Below are positions 51,210 through 60,222 of a DNA stretch of 64,000 nt, one piece after another. The stretch's first letter is position 1, and every line of letters starts with the position of its first letter. The position numbers and the translations under genes were made by a program. The stretch lies in NCBI GenBank assembly GCA_029099685.1, contig JAQXOO010000029.1, forward strand, positions 1 through 64,000, in the 5' to 3' direction. The stretch is from Clostridia bacterium (lineage in GTDB: Bacteria > Bacillota > Clostridia > Oscillospirales > Butyricicoccaceae). The notes under the pieces were generated by a model. That model saw nothing but the letters and a program-made list of their open reading frames with translations, made no database searches and was not told where the DNA came from.

Positions 51210-52530
51210 GGCGGCTGTCCTGGGGCAGGAAGGCGGTAAACTGACCCATCCACTGCAGGTCGATCTTTCCCGTCTCGCCGTGGCGGTTTTTGGCCACGAT
51301 CAGCTCGGCGGCGTTTTTGTTCTCCGTGCCGTCGTCGTAATAATCCTCCCGGTAGATGAACAGGACGATGTCGGCGTCCTGCTCGATGGAGCCGGACTCC
51401 CGCAGGTCAGACAGCATGGGCCGCTTGTTGGGGCGGTTTTCCGGACCGCGGGAAAGCTGGCAGCAGCACAGCACCGGCACATTCAGCTCCTTGGCCATGA
51501 TCTTCAGCGAGCGGGAGATCTCCGCCACCTCCTGCACCCGGTTGTCGGTGTGCCGGGGGGCGTGCATCAGCTGCAGATAGTCGATGACCACCAGGCCCAG
51601 GTTGGGCACCCGGCGGCATTTTGCTTTCATTTCCGGCACGGTGATGCCGGAGTTTTCGTCGATCAGGATATTCAGCTTGTTCAGGTTGTCCGTAGCTTCG
51701 GCCATTTTCTGCCAGTCCTCGTCGGTGAGGTTGCCCATGCGCAGCTTTTTGCTGTCGATAAAGCCCTCTGTGGACAGCAGACGGGTGGCCAGCTGTTCCC
51801 GGGACATCTCCAGCTGAAAGATGACCACCGCTTTGTTGCTCTTTTTGGCGGCGCTCATGGCCATGTTCAGGGCGATGGCGGTCTTGCCCATGCCGGGCCG
51901 GGCGCCCAGCAGGATCAGGTCGCTTTTGTTCAGCCCGCCGATGTACTGGTCCAGCATGGAAAAGCCCGTGGGCAGTCCCGGCAGCTCTCCGCCCCGGGTG
52001 GCCAGGTCGTCCAGCTTGGCATAGACCTCCTGAATCGCGGTGTTCAGCGGCGTGAAGCCCTGGATCTCCCGGCCCTGGCGGACGGCATAGACCTTCTGCT
52101 CCGCCAGGTCGGCCACGGTGTCGGCGTCGTCCTCCTCGGAGCGGGTCAGCTCAATGATATCGGACCCCACCTGCTGCAGCTCCCGCAGCAGGCTTTTGCT
52201 CCGGACGATCCTGGCATAGTCCAGGGCGTTGGCGGAATGGGGCGTCAGCTCCACCAGCTGCAGCACATAGTCCCGGGGCAGCTTTTCCCGGTACCCCATG
52301 GCTTTGACCTCGTCCAGGACGGTGACCGGGTCCACACTGCGGCTCTCCAGAAACATCCGGTTGATGGCCTCATACAGGATGCGGTTGGATTCCATATAGA
52401 AATCCTCCGATTTCAGCAGCTCCACCACATCGGGGACCTTTTGGGGGTCGATGAGCATACTGCCCAGCACCGCCTGTTCCGCCTCGATGCTGTAGGGCAT
52501 CTGTTTTGCCAGCAGTTCTTCCACGGCCAT
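51199..52530 (-). CDS. dnaB: Replicative DNA helicase
   Basis: 443-residue hexameric helicase. N-terminal DnaB domain (PYSIEAEQAVLGSML, DPVTVLDEV), then RecA-like domain with Walker A GARPGMGKT (209-217) and the later VLCCCQLSRGPENRPNKRP and LRESGSIEQDADIVLFIYR motifs. Follows rplI in the usual Firmicutes order. GAGGAGACAG precedes ATG 52530. Confidence 0.97.
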   Translation of the reverse strand: MAVEELLAKQMPYSIEAEQAVLGSMLIDPQKVPDVVELLKSEDFYMESNRILYEAINRMFLESRSVDPVTVLDEVKAMGYREKLPRDYVLQLVELTPHSANALDYARIVRSKSLLRELQQVGSDIIELTRSEEDDADTVADLAEQKVYAVRQGREIQGFTPLNTAIQEVYAKLDDLATRGGELPGLPTGFSMLDQYIGGLNKSDLILLGARPGMGKTAIALNMAMSAAKKSNKAVVIFQLEMSREQLATRLLSTEGFIDSKKLRMGNLTDEDWQKMAEATDNLNKLNILIDENSGITVPEMKAKCRRVPNLGLVVIDYLQLMHAPRHTDNRVQEVAEISRSLKIMAKELNVPVLCCCQLSRGPENRPNKRPMLSDLRESGSIEQDADIVLFIYREDYYDDGTENKNAAELIVAKNRHGETGKIDLQWMGQFTAFLPQDSRHGS

Positions 52531-52614
52531 CTTTCTGTCTCCTCTCTGGGTCAGGTCCTCTGTCTCCGCCGGAAACGCGGAGGCGCCGCGGGGGAACGCG
52601 TCCCGTCCGCGGCC

Positions 52615-52635
52615 GGGCGCCCCGGGCGGGCGCCC
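52615..52635. repeat. GC-rich hairpin between rplI and dnaB
   Basis: GGGCGCCC-CGGGC-GGGCGCCC, perfect 8-bp stem without a T run, in the 132-bp gap. Possibly an mRNA-processing or stability element. Confidence 0.5.
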
Positions 52636-52662
52636 CTGTCACAGGGTCGAAAAGGCCTGTGC

Positions 52663-53109
52663 TCAGGCCTCCTCCACCTTCACCACCACGGTGCCGGTCA
52701 CTTCCGTATACAGCTTGGCCTTCACCTGATAGGTGCCGAAGGCCTTGATGGGCTCGCCCAGCTCCAGGCGGGTCTTGGGCAGGTCGATGCCGTACTGGGC
52801 CTTGAGGGCCTCGGCGATCTCCTTGGTGGTGACCGAGCCGAACAGGCGGCCGGCGGAGCCGGCCTTCGCCTTGATGCGCACCGGCTTGTCCGCCAGAGAG
52901 GCCTTCAGCGCCAGCGCGGCCTTTTTCTCCTCGGCGGCGTGGAAGGCGGCGGCCTCATCGGCGTTTTTCTTGGAATTCACCGCGTCAGCGGTGGCTTCCA
53001 CCGCCAGCTTGCGGGGCAGCAGAAAATTGCGCGCGTAACCGTCGGAAACGGTGATCATCTCACCCTTTTTCCCCTGGGCCTTCACGTCCTGCAGCAAAAT
53101 CACTTTCAT
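52663..53109 (-). CDS. rplI: 50S ribosomal protein L9
   Basis: 148 residues: the start [36 protein letters not shown] is the conserved L9 N-domain, followed by the long connecting helix ([20 protein letters not shown]) and C-domain [14 protein letters not shown]. Between gdpP and dnaB in the usual order. Confidence 0.97.
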   Translation of the reverse strand: MKVILLQDVKAQGKKGEMITVSDGYARNFLLPRKLAVEATADAVNSKKNADEAAAFHAAEEKKAALALKASLADKPVRIKAKAGSAGRLFGSVTTKEIAEALKAQYGIDLPKTRLELGEPIKAFGTYQVKAKLYTEVTGTVVVKVEEA

Positions 53110-53205
53110 AATCCATACTCCTTTTATGTCCGGCGGAGGCCGTCCCGGCAGCCGCGGCCCTGCCGGGCCTGTCAGGCTGTCTTTGGGCGCCGCTGCCGCC
53201 TTTTG

Positions 53206-55215
53206 TCAGTTATCGGTTTTGTGTTCGTTCTCTTTCAGATATTCCTCGATGGCGCCCACCAGCAGTTCCGCCGCCTCGTCGGTGGACTTGTCCGGGAACT
53301 GTGCCCCGGCGGAGGTCAGCCCGCCGCCGCCGCCGATCTTTTCCAGCACCATCTGGACATTGACCTGGCCGTAGGACCGGGCGGAGATCACCGAGCCGCC
53401 CTTTTCCCCATAGACCACAAAGGCCGCCTTGATGTCCGACGCGTTGATCAGCTCGTCAGCCGCCTGGGAGGCGGTGGCCCGGGGTGTCTCCTCCTCCACC
53501 ACCGACAGGGAGATGCCGGGGAACTGCTCCTTGGCGCAGGAGATGATCTGATACTTTTTCACAGAGCTTTCCAGCCCGCCGGAGAGCATCTTGCGCACCT
53601 CCACCGTGTCGGCGCCCACCTGGCGCAGGAAGGCCGAGGCCTCAAAGGTCCGCACGCCGGTCTTGACGGTAAAGCCCTTGGTATCCAGGAAGATGCCCGC
53701 CAGCATGGCGTCGGCCTCCACCTTCAGGATGTCGTTCTGGTTGACCACGTACTGCAGCAGCTCGGCCACCAGCTCACAGGCGGAGGAGGCGTAGGTTTCG
53801 TGAAGGGAGATGGCGGCGTTTTCGATGTACTGGGCCGCCCGGCGGTGATGGTCCACCACCGCCACCCGCTGAACGGCCTCCAGCAGGTCGGGGCCTTCCA
53901 CCATGTCGGGGCGGGTGGTATCGCACACCACGCACAGGGAGGAGGCGTCCGCCTTGACGATGGCATCCTGTTCGGAAATGAACACATCCCCGTACTGGGG
54001 CTGCTTCCGCAGGCGGTCGATCAGCTCCTTGGCGGAGGTGGCCTGGTCGTTGACGATGATATAGGCGGGCCGTCCCGCCTTGCGCACGGCAGCCACCAGG
54101 CCCGCGCAGGCGCCGATGGAATCCAAGTCTGAATATTTGTGGCCCATGAGGAACACCTGGCTGCTGTCCCGGATGAGCTGCATCAGGGCGTTGGCCATGA
54201 CACGGGATTTGACCTTGGTGCGCTTTTCCAGCTCCTTGCTGCGGCCGCCGTAGAACTCAAAGGCGGTCTTGGACTTGACAACGGCCTGGTCGCCGCCCCG
54301 GGACAGGGCCATGTCGATGCCCAGGGCCGCATACTGGTACAGCTCCTGCAGGGAACACTCGCCCTTGCCCACGCCGATGGACAGCGTGGCGCTGAGGCCC
54401 TCGCTGTTCTGCACCTGATGGATGGTCTCCAGAATGGAGAACTTGCCTGCGGTGAACTCCAGCAGGCTGTGCTGCTCAAAAATAAACAGATACCGGTCCC
54501 GCTGCAGGCGGCGGACGATGCCCTGGGCGGGCTTGGCCCAGTCGTTGATGTACCGGTCGATGTCGGCGGTAAGGGTGGATTTTTCCGCCTCGCTGGCGTT
54601 TTTCATCAGTTCCTCGTAGCTGTCGATGACGATGAGTCCCACCGCCGGGCGGGTGCGCTCCACATAGTCCCGCAGGCGGCTGTATTCGGTGATGTCCACC
54701 CAGAACAGCGTGGCCAGCAGGGCGCTGCCCCGGTTGCGGCCCGAACGAACCATGTTGCCGTAGACCTGGTATTTTTGCTCGCCCAGCTCCACATCATAGG
54801 GGCAAAGAGTCTTGCCCTCCATGATCCAGCGGGTGTCAAAGCCGTGGAGCACATCGGTGATGTGAGTCTCGAACAGCGTGTCCTTTTTGCCGCTGATCTG
54901 GGTGAAATAATCGTTGCACCAGATGATCTCGCCGGTATCCACCCGCAGGATCGCCATGGGCAGCGGAAAATTGACCATGGAATGCTTGGAGGCGTCGTCC
55001 ACGGAAAACGCCAGATTTTCCACATATTTGCGGATCTCGGCGGCGCGGCGCTTGGTGCGCTGCCGGTAATAAAGATAGAGCAGTCCCACCAGCACCAGCT
55101 CCGCCAGGCCTGCGGCCCAGTGGACCTGGACCCAGGTGACCGCCGCAAACAGCAGCATCACCACAAAGGTCAGACGCGTGCCTGATTCGGTCATTCTGGA
55201 AAACCGCTTATCCAA
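53206..55215 (-). CDS. gdpP: Cyclic-di-AMP phosphodiesterase GdpP (DHH family)
   Basis: 669-residue membrane phosphodiesterase. Two N-terminal TM helices (about 14-50), a degenerate PAS region (about 70-170), a degenerate GGDEF-like domain (about 190-320, SRGGDQ in place of GGDEF) and DHH-DHHA1 (from 350: MGHKYSDLDSIG, CDTTRPD, VDHHRR). It hydrolyses c-di-AMP to pApA, so it controls potassium and wall homeostasis. Start TTG 55215 has AAGGGGAG at good spacing. A strong promoter lies 55-85 bp upstream. Confidence 0.95.
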   Translation of the reverse strand: MDKRFSRMTESGTRLTFVVMLLFAAVTWVQVHWAAGLAELVLVGLLYLYYRQRTKRRAAEIRKYVENLAFSVDDASKHSMVNFPLPMAILRVDTGEIIWCNDYFTQISGKKDTLFETHITDVLHGFDTRWIMEGKTLCPYDVELGEQKYQVYGNMVRSGRNRGSALLATLFWVDITEYSRLRDYVERTRPAVGLIVIDSYEELMKNASEAEKSTLTADIDRYINDWAKPAQGIVRRLQRDRYLFIFEQHSLLEFTAGKFSILETIHQVQNSEGLSATLSIGVGKGECSLQELYQYAALGIDMALSRGGDQAVVKSKTAFEFYGGRSKELEKRTKVKSRVMANALMQLIRDSSQVFLMGHKYSDLDSIGACAGLVAAVRKAGRPAYIIVNDQATSAKELIDRLRKQPQYGDVFISEQDAIVKADASSLCVVCDTTRPDMVEGPDLLEAVQRVAVVDHHRRAAQYIENAAISLHETYASSACELVAELLQYVVNQNDILKVEADAMLAGIFLDTKGFTVKTGVRTFEASAFLRQVGADTVEVRKMLSGGLESSVKKYQIISCAKEQFPGISLSVVEEETPRATASQAADELINASDIKAAFVVYGEKGGSVISARSYGQVNVQMVLEKIGGGGGLTSAGAQFPDKSTDEAAELLVGAIEEYLKENEHKTDN

Positions 55216-55269
55216 AAGCTATCTCCCCTTCCGGGTACCCAAAGGTACTGTCATGCCAATATTTTAATT

Positions 55270-55298
55270 ATTATAGCACCGACCGGGCCGCTGCGCAA
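55270..55298 (-). promoter_or_regulatory. Promoter of the gdpP-to-ftsH block
   Basis: Minus strand TTGCGC (55298-55293), 17-bp spacer, TATAAT (55275-55270). Confidence 0.75.
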
Positions 55299-55372
55299 GG
55301 GAGTTTTCCCGGAATTGGCGGCAAAGCGCGGGGGGACGGCGCCGGACGGGGCGCGTCCCCCTTTCCCGGCCG

Positions 55373-55513
55373 CTACTGGATGTGCTCCTCCCGCCAGCGG
55401 AACTCCTCCTCCAGGCTGTCGTCGCTGGGGCAGGGCATATTGTAGTGCCGCCGCCGGTCATTGCGCATCCCGGCGGGGCAGACCACCGGCTGGATGTGTT
55501 TGTCGTTTATCAC
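55373..55513 (-). CDS. Small Cys-containing protein, 46 residues
   Basis: Reads with a GTG start at 55513 preceded by GGAGGTGG five bases away: INDKHIQPVVCPAGMRNDRR at the start, ending SLEEEFRWREEHIQ. Two cysteines in a VCPAG / MPCPSDD arrangement suggest a metal or redox site. No known family. It lies between gdpP's promoter and prfA and is not a shadow of another gene; the good ribosome site is the main support. Confidence 0.5.
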   Translation of the reverse strand: MINDKHIQPVVCPAGMRNDRRRHYNMPCPSDDSLEEEFRWREEHIQ

Positions 55514-55601
55514 GCAGACCACCTCCGCCCTTATGCTTCCCGGGCGCCGGGGCAAAAAAAGCTGTAACATTCTGCATGGCCTGCCCTTTTCGGGCAGAGC
55601 C

Positions 55602-55630
55602 TTGTGTTTTTGCCTTTTTTCGTCTATAAT
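55602..55630 (+). promoter_or_regulatory. Promoter of prfA
   Basis: TTGTGT (55602-55607), 17-bp spacer, TATAAT (55625-55630). Confidence 0.7.
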
Positions 55631-55675
55631 AATAAAATTACAGCAAACGCAAACGAACGCAACGGAGGGATGCCC

Positions 55676-56752
55676 ATGTTCACCAAACTGGCGCAGGTGC
55701 GGGAACGCTATCTTGCCCTGCGCCGCCAGCTGGAGGACGGCTCGGTCTACGCCGACCCGGCACTGGCCGCCCGGCTGCTGAAGGAGCAGAAGGAGCTGCA
55801 GCCGGTGGCCGAGACCTATGCGCTGTGGGAACGCGCCCGGGCGGACCTGGACGCCGCCGCGGAGCTGCAGAAGGACCCCGACCCGGATATGCGGGCCATG
55901 GCCGACGAGGAGCGGCGGGCGGCCGGAGCGCGCATGGCCGCGCTGGAGCAGCAGTTGAAGCTTCTTCTGCTGCCCCGGGACCGGGACGACGACAAAAGCG
56001 TCATCGTGGAGATCCGCAGCGGTGTGGGCGGCGAGGAGGCGGCGCTGTTCGCCGCGGACCTGTTCCGGATGTATTCCATGTACGCCGAACGCAGGCATTT
56101 TTCCGTGGAAGTGATGAACGAAAACCGCACCGAGCTGGGCGGCGTCCGGGAGATCAGCTTCGCCGTGGAGGGCCGGGGCGCCTGGGCCCGGTTCAAATTC
56201 GAATCGGGCACCCACCGGGTCCAGCGGGTGCCGGACACCGAAAGCCAGGGCCGCATCCAGACCTCCGCCGCCACGGTGGCCGTTCTGCCCGAGGCCGAGG
56301 AGGTGGAGATCGACCTGAACCCCGCCGACCTGCAGATCGACACCTTCCGTTCCGGCGGCGCCGGCGGCCAGCACGTGAACAAAACGGAATCGGCCATCCG
56401 CATCACCCATCTGCCCACCGGCACGGTGGTGGAGTGCCAGGACGAGCGCTCCCAGCACAAAAACAAGGACCGCGCCATGAAGCTGCTGCGCTCCCGGCTG
56501 TACCAGCGGGAGCGGGAAAAGCAGGACGCCCTGCGGGCCGGCCTGCGCCGGGACCAGGTGGGCAGCGGCGACCGCAGCGGCCGCATCCGCACCTATAATT
56601 TCCCCCAGGGCCGCCTTACCGACCACCGCATCGGCCTCACCTTATATAAATTGGAGCAGGTGATGAACGGCGACCTGGACGAGCTGGTGGACGCCCTCAC
56701 CGCCGCCGACCAGGCGGAAAAGCTGAAAGCCTCCCAGGAAGTCCCCAACTGA
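55676..56752 (+). CDS. prfA: Peptide chain release factor 1
   Basis: 358 residues. GGQ motif at 230-232 within [19 protein letters not shown], the catalytic loop that triggers peptidyl-tRNA hydrolysis at UAA and UAG; domains 1 and 2 carry [25 protein letters not shown] 55676 is six bases from GGAGGG; the ATG at 55670 lies too close. Downstream are ppa and the Sua5-CoaE fusion. Confidence 0.96.
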   Translation: MFTKLAQVRERYLALRRQLEDGSVYADPALAARLLKEQKELQPVAETYALWERARADLDAAAELQKDPDPDMRAMADEERRAAGARMAALEQQLKLLLLPRDRDDDKSVIVEIRSGVGGEEAALFAADLFRMYSMYAERRHFSVEVMNENRTELGGVREISFAVEGRGAWARFKFESGTHRVQRVPDTESQGRIQTSAATVAVLPEAEEVEIDLNPADLQIDTFRSGGAGGQHVNKTESAIRITHLPTGTVVECQDERSQHKNKDRAMKLLRSRLYQREREKQDALRAGLRRDQVGSGDRSGRIRTYNFPQGRLTDHRIGLTLYKLEQVMNGDLDELVDALTAADQAEKLKASQEVPN

Positions 56753-56805
56753 ACAGTCCCCGGCACGGACCCATCAAGCATGATAAAGCGAAAGGAGAAC
56801 CCCCT

Positions 56806-57348
56806 ATGAACGTCTGGCACGACCTGGACCCCAAATACATCACCCCCGGCAAATTCACCGCCGTCATCGAGATCCCCGAGGGCAGCAAGAAAAAATATGA
56901 GCTGGACAAGCGCACCGGCCTTTTGCGGCTGGACCGCATCCTGCACACCGCCACCCACTATCCCGCCAACTACGGCTTCATCCCCCGGACCTATGCCGAC
57001 GACCGGGATCCCCTGGACGTTCTGGTGCTGTGTTCCCAGGTGCTGGACCCGCTGGTGGAGGTGGAGTGTTTCCCCCTCGGCTGCATCCGGATGATGGACG
57101 GCGGCGACTATGATGACAAGATCATCGCCGTCCCCTGCTTCGACCCCACCTACAACTCCTATACCGAGCTGGCCCAACTGCCGCCCCACATCATCACCGA
57201 GGTGTCCAATTTCTTTGAGATCTACAAGATGCTGGAAAACAAGACCACCGCCACCAACGATGTGCTGGACGCCGCCGGCGCCCGGGACATCATCCAGCGG
57301 GCCATGGACAGCTATGACATCCATTACTGCGGCAAATATGAAGACTGA
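56806..57348 (+). CDS. ppa: Inorganic pyrophosphatase (family I)
   Basis: 180-residue soluble pyrophosphatase driving biosynthesis by hydrolysing PPi. Metal-binding acids in ADDRDPLDVLVL and DGGDYDDKIIAVP; start FTAVIEIPEGSKKKYELDK. AAAGGAG lies nine bases before ATG 56806. The last 11 bases overlap the Sua5-CoaE gene. Confidence 0.96.
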   Translation: MNVWHDLDPKYITPGKFTAVIEIPEGSKKKYELDKRTGLLRLDRILHTATHYPANYGFIPRTYADDRDPLDVLVLCSQVLDPLVEVECFPLGCIRMMDGGDYDDKIIAVPCFDPTYNSYTELAQLPPHIITEVSNFFEIYKMLENKTTATNDVLDAAGARDIIQRAMDSYDIHYCGKYED

Positions 57349-58957
57349 GCTTTTGCGGCCCTCCGCCGCCGGGATCGGACGGGCCGGCGCACTGCTGGCG
57401 GCGGGACAGGTGGTGGCCATCCCCACGGAGACGGTCTACGGCCTGGCGGCCAACGCCCTGGACGAACAGGCGGTGCTGCGCATCTTCCAGGCCAAGGGCC
57501 GCCCCCAGGACAATCCCCTCATCATCCACATTTCCCGGCTGGAGCAGCTGGACGCCCTGGCCGCGGAGGTGCCCCCGGGCGTTTACCAGATGGCGGAGCA
57601 CTTCTGGCCCGGCCCGCTGACCATGGTGGTGAAAAAATCCGCCGCCGTTCCCGGCCGGACCTCCGCCGGGCTGGACACCGTGGGCATCCGTATGCCCTCC
57701 CACCCGGTGGCCCGGGCCATCATCGACGCGGCGGGGGTGCCCCTGGCCGCGCCCTCGGCCAACACCTCGGGCAAGCCCTCGCCCACCAATGCCCGGGACG
57801 TGCTGGACGACATGGCGGGCAAGATCCCCGCTATCGTGGACGGCGGTCCCTGCTCGGTGGGTGTGGAATCCACCGTGGTGGACATGACCGGCCCCTATCC
57901 CCAGATCCTGCGTCCCGGCGCCATCACCGAGGAGCTGATTGCCGCCGCCATGGGCGGCGCGGCCACCGACAGCGCGGTATACCGGGGCCTGTCCGACGGT
58001 GAAAAGGCCCGCGCCCCGGGCATGAAATACCGCCATTACGCCCCAAAGGCCCCGGTCACCCTGTTTGAGGGCGCGCCCCGGGACACCTTCTCCGCCATTC
58101 TGGCGGAAATGGACCGGCCCGGCACGGGCATCCTCTGCTTTGAGGAATATCTGCCCCTGTTCAAGGCCCGCAGGTCCCGGCTGGTGTACTCCCTGGGCAT
58201 GAGCTGGGACCACGCCGAGCACGCCCGGCGGCTGTTTGCCCTTCTGCGGCGGTTCGACCACACCCAGGCAAGGCGCATCCTGGCCCAGTGCCCCCGGGTC
58301 TGCGGCGCCAACGCCGGAACGGTGAACCGCCTGCGCAAGGCGGCGGGCTTTCAAAGCGTGGACTGCCGCAAAGGCCGGACGGTCATCGGCGTCACCGGAC
58401 GGTCGGGCTGCGGCAAGAGCCTGCTCTCCCAACGGCTGGAGGCCCGGGGCGCCCTGGTGCTGGACGCCGACCGGATCTACGCCCGGCTGCTGCGGGAGGA
58501 CGGTCCCATGCTGCGGATGATCGATGGCCGGTTCCCCGGCGTGGTGCGGGAGGGCGTGCTGGACCGGCCCGCCCTGGCCGCCGTGGTCTTTTCCGACGAG
58601 CAGGCCCGGCAGGACCTGAACCGCATCACCCACGGACAGGTAAAGGCCTTTCTGGAGGACGCCCTGGACCGCAGCGGCGCAGCCCTGGCGGTGCTGGACG
58701 TGCCCCTGCTGTTTGAAAGCGGCATCGACCGGTTGTGTACCCTGACGCTGGCGGTGCTGGCGGATGAGGAAAGCTCCCTGCTGCGGATCATGAAGCGGGA
58801 CGGCATCTCCCGCCCCCAGGCGGAAGCCCGCCTGCACAGCCAGCCGGACGATGCCTTTTACCGGGCGCGGGCGGACCTGGTGCTGGAAAACCGGGGCAGC
58901 CTGGACCTGTTTCAGCAGTCCGTGGACAGCTGGATCGAAAAATACATCCAAGCATAA
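57338..58957 (+). CDS. Bifunctional Sua5/TsaC threonylcarbamoyl-AMP synthase - dephospho-CoA kinase fusion
   Basis: 539-residue continuous frame. Residues 1 to about 344 are Sua5: KGRPQDNPLIIHI, PLAAPSANTSGKPSPT and VESTVVDM motifs with the C-terminal Sua5 domain to VCGANAGTVNRL. Residues about 345-539 are CoaE: P-loop GRSGCGKS (354-361) and DVPLLFESGIDRL. The first half makes the precursor of t6A in tRNA; the second phosphorylates dephospho-CoA. The frame is open across the junction, with no stop or frameshift. An in-frame GTG before the CoaE part (residue 341) lacks a ribosome site nearby. Translation probably couples to ppa. Confidence 0.93.
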   Translation: MKTELLRPSAAGIGRAGALLAAGQVVAIPTETVYGLAANALDEQAVLRIFQAKGRPQDNPLIIHISRLEQLDALAAEVPPGVYQMAEHFWPGPLTMVVKKSAAVPGRTSAGLDTVGIRMPSHPVARAIIDAAGVPLAAPSANTSGKPSPTNARDVLDDMAGKIPAIVDGGPCSVGVESTVVDMTGPYPQILRPGAITEELIAAAMGGAATDSAVYRGLSDGEKARAPGMKYRHYAPKAPVTLFEGAPRDTFSAILAEMDRPGTGILCFEEYLPLFKARRSRLVYSLGMSWDHAEHARRLFALLRRFDHTQARRILAQCPRVCGANAGTVNRLRKAAGFQSVDCRKGRTVIGVTGRSGCGKSLLSQRLEARGALVLDADRIYARLLREDGPMLRMIDGRFPGVVREGVLDRPALAAVVFSDEQARQDLNRITHGQVKAFLEDALDRSGAALAVLDVPLLFESGIDRLCTLTLAVLADEESSLLRIMKRDGISRPQAEARLHSQPDDAFYRARADLVLENRGSLDLFQQSVDSWIEKYIQA

Positions 58958-58958
58958 G

Positions 58959-58985
58959 GGAAGCGGCCCAAAGCCGCTTCCTTTT
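58959..58985 (+). terminator. Terminator of prfA-ppa-sua5/coaE group
   Basis: GGAAGCGG / CCGCTTCC stem, small loop, TTTTT, directly after the fusion gene. Confidence 0.88.
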
Positions 58986-59079
58986 TCATATCTTTTTTCG
59001 CATATCGCGTGTTTTTCATTTTTTTCCACGAAAAAACCGTCCGTTTCGGCGCACAATAGGCTTCGGAGGTGTGTTTCTC

Positions 59080-59763
59080 ATGGACGACCGTTCTGTCGGA
59101 CAGGACAGCATCCGGGAATGCGGCAGCGTGGTCACCCGCGGCCGGGATTCCATCCACTGTCTGGCCATCGTGGGCCAGATCGAGGGCCACCAGCTGTTGT
59201 CCAGCCAAACCAAGACCACCAAGTACGAGCACATCCTGCCCATGCTGGCCTCCATCGAGGAAAGTCCCGAGATCGACGGCCTGCTGGTGCTGCTGAATAC
59301 GGCGGGCGGCGACGTGGAGGCCGGACTGGCCATCGCCGAGCTGATCGCCGGCATGGAAAAGCCCACGGTCTCCCTGGTGCTGGGGGGCGGGCACTCCATC
59401 GGCGTGCCCCTGGCGGTGGCGGCCAAAAAATGCTTGATCGCCCCCACCGCTTCCATGACCCTGCATCCGGTGCGCATGAGCGGCACCGTGCTGGGTGTGC
59501 CCCAGATCTCGGCCTATTTCCGCCGCATCCAGGACAGCATCGTGGATTTCATCGCCGCCAACTCCCGGGTGTCGCCGGAAACGCTGCGGGAACTGATGCA
59601 GCGCAACGGCCAGCTCATGGGCGAGGCGGGCAGCGTGGTCTACGGCCCCGAGGCGGTGGAACTGGGCCTGTGCGACAGCCTGGGCAGTCTGCGGGAGGCG
59701 CTCTCCTGTCTGCATCAGATGATCGCGGACAAACGTCAGACCGCAAGGGGGAGTGACACATGA
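59080..59763 (+). CDS. ClpP-like translocation-enhancing protein (TepA/YmfB type)
   Basis: 227-residue member of the ClpP/crotonase superfamily. Nucleophile Ser106 in GGGHSIG and His129 in LHPVRMSG give the ClpP dyad, with the acidic partner in the helix following. TepA-like proteins act as signal-peptide peptidase-like or translocation helpers; they lack the ClpP chaperone-docking context. ATG 59080 has GGAGGT nine bases before it. The stop overlaps a 59-residue gene (ATGA). Confidence 0.9.
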   Translation: MDDRSVGQDSIRECGSVVTRGRDSIHCLAIVGQIEGHQLLSSQTKTTKYEHILPMLASIEESPEIDGLLVLLNTAGGDVEAGLAIAELIAGMEKPTVSLVLGGGHSIGVPLAVAAKKCLIAPTASMTLHPVRMSGTVLGVPQISAYFRRIQDSIVDFIAANSRVSPETLRELMQRNGQLMGEAGSVVYGPEAVELGLCDSLGSLREALSCLHQMIADKRQTARGSDT

Positions 59764-59939
59764 GCCATCCCAACGATGACCCCAGCGGGGACCGCTTCCG
59801 CGGCTGGCCGCCCATTCTGGGCGTTCACCTGCCCGATCCCCTGCCCCCGGAGTTCCGGCGGGAAAACCGGGACCTGCGGGTCCCCCGCCGGGAGGAGGAC
59901 CCGGAATACACTCCGGATTTCTGGCACATCATCCCATGA
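59760..59939 (+). CDS. Small Pro/Arg-rich protein overlapping TepA gene
   Basis: 59-residue frame: MSHPNDDPSGDRFRGWPPILG at the start, then HLPDPLPPEFRRENRDLRVPRREEDPEYTPDFWHIIP. It is charged, rich in Pro and Arg with four aromatic residues, no TM or signal. ATG overlaps the TGA of the TepA gene (ATGA) and AAGGGGGAG lies seven bases before, so coupled translation is likely. No family recognised; it may be a partner or regulator of TepA. Confidence 0.6.
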   Translation: MSHPNDDPSGDRFRGWPPILGVHLPDPLPPEFRRENRDLRVPRREEDPEYTPDFWHIIP

Positions 59940-60034
59940 GGTCCCGCGGGGCGCAGGCGGGATGCCGCCGCCCCCGCCTACATACTCCGGCACAGGCGCC
60001 GCGTCTGCCGTCGTTTGCCGTCGGAGGGTAAAAT

Positions 60035-60063
60035 TTGCATTTCCGCCGCAGCTGTGCTATAAT
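60035..60063 (+). promoter_or_regulatory. Promoter of RNase J gene
   Basis: TTGCAT (60035-60040), 17-bp spacer, TATAAT (60058-60063). The transcript would have a 150-nt leader. Confidence 0.75.
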
Positions 60064-60138
60064 GTTTAGTAATGATTTGAAAGCTTCCGTTCCTGCCCCG
60101 CGCGGAGGGACGGATTTGATAGATACAAACCCATATGC

Positions 60139-60195
60139 GGCGCGCACCGCCGGAGGATGCTGCCTCCGGGGGTTTTGTTGTTGTGTGTGCCGCGC
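60139..60195 (+). promoter_or_regulatory. Hairpin-rich RNase J leader, attenuator-like
   Basis: Inner stem CCGGAGG-ATGCTG-CCTCCGG (60150-60169) followed by GGGTTTTGTTGTTG resembles a weak terminator. An outer pairing GGCGCGCAC (60139-60147) with GTGCCGCGCC (60186-60195), one bulge, encloses it. Such competing pairings suit feedback of RNase J on its own mRNA. Confidence 0.5.
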
Positions 60196-60222
60196 CGGAA
60201 ACAAAGGAGTCATTATACCCAT

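Noticed and set aside
50956..54132. 1058-residue plus-strand frame over tilS, dnaB, rplI and gdpP
   Set aside because: Antisense shadow; all real genes on the opposite strand have full motifs.
57338..58957. Sua5 and CoaE as two separate genes
   Set aside because: No stop codon or frameshift lies between them and no ribosome site precedes the CoaE part.
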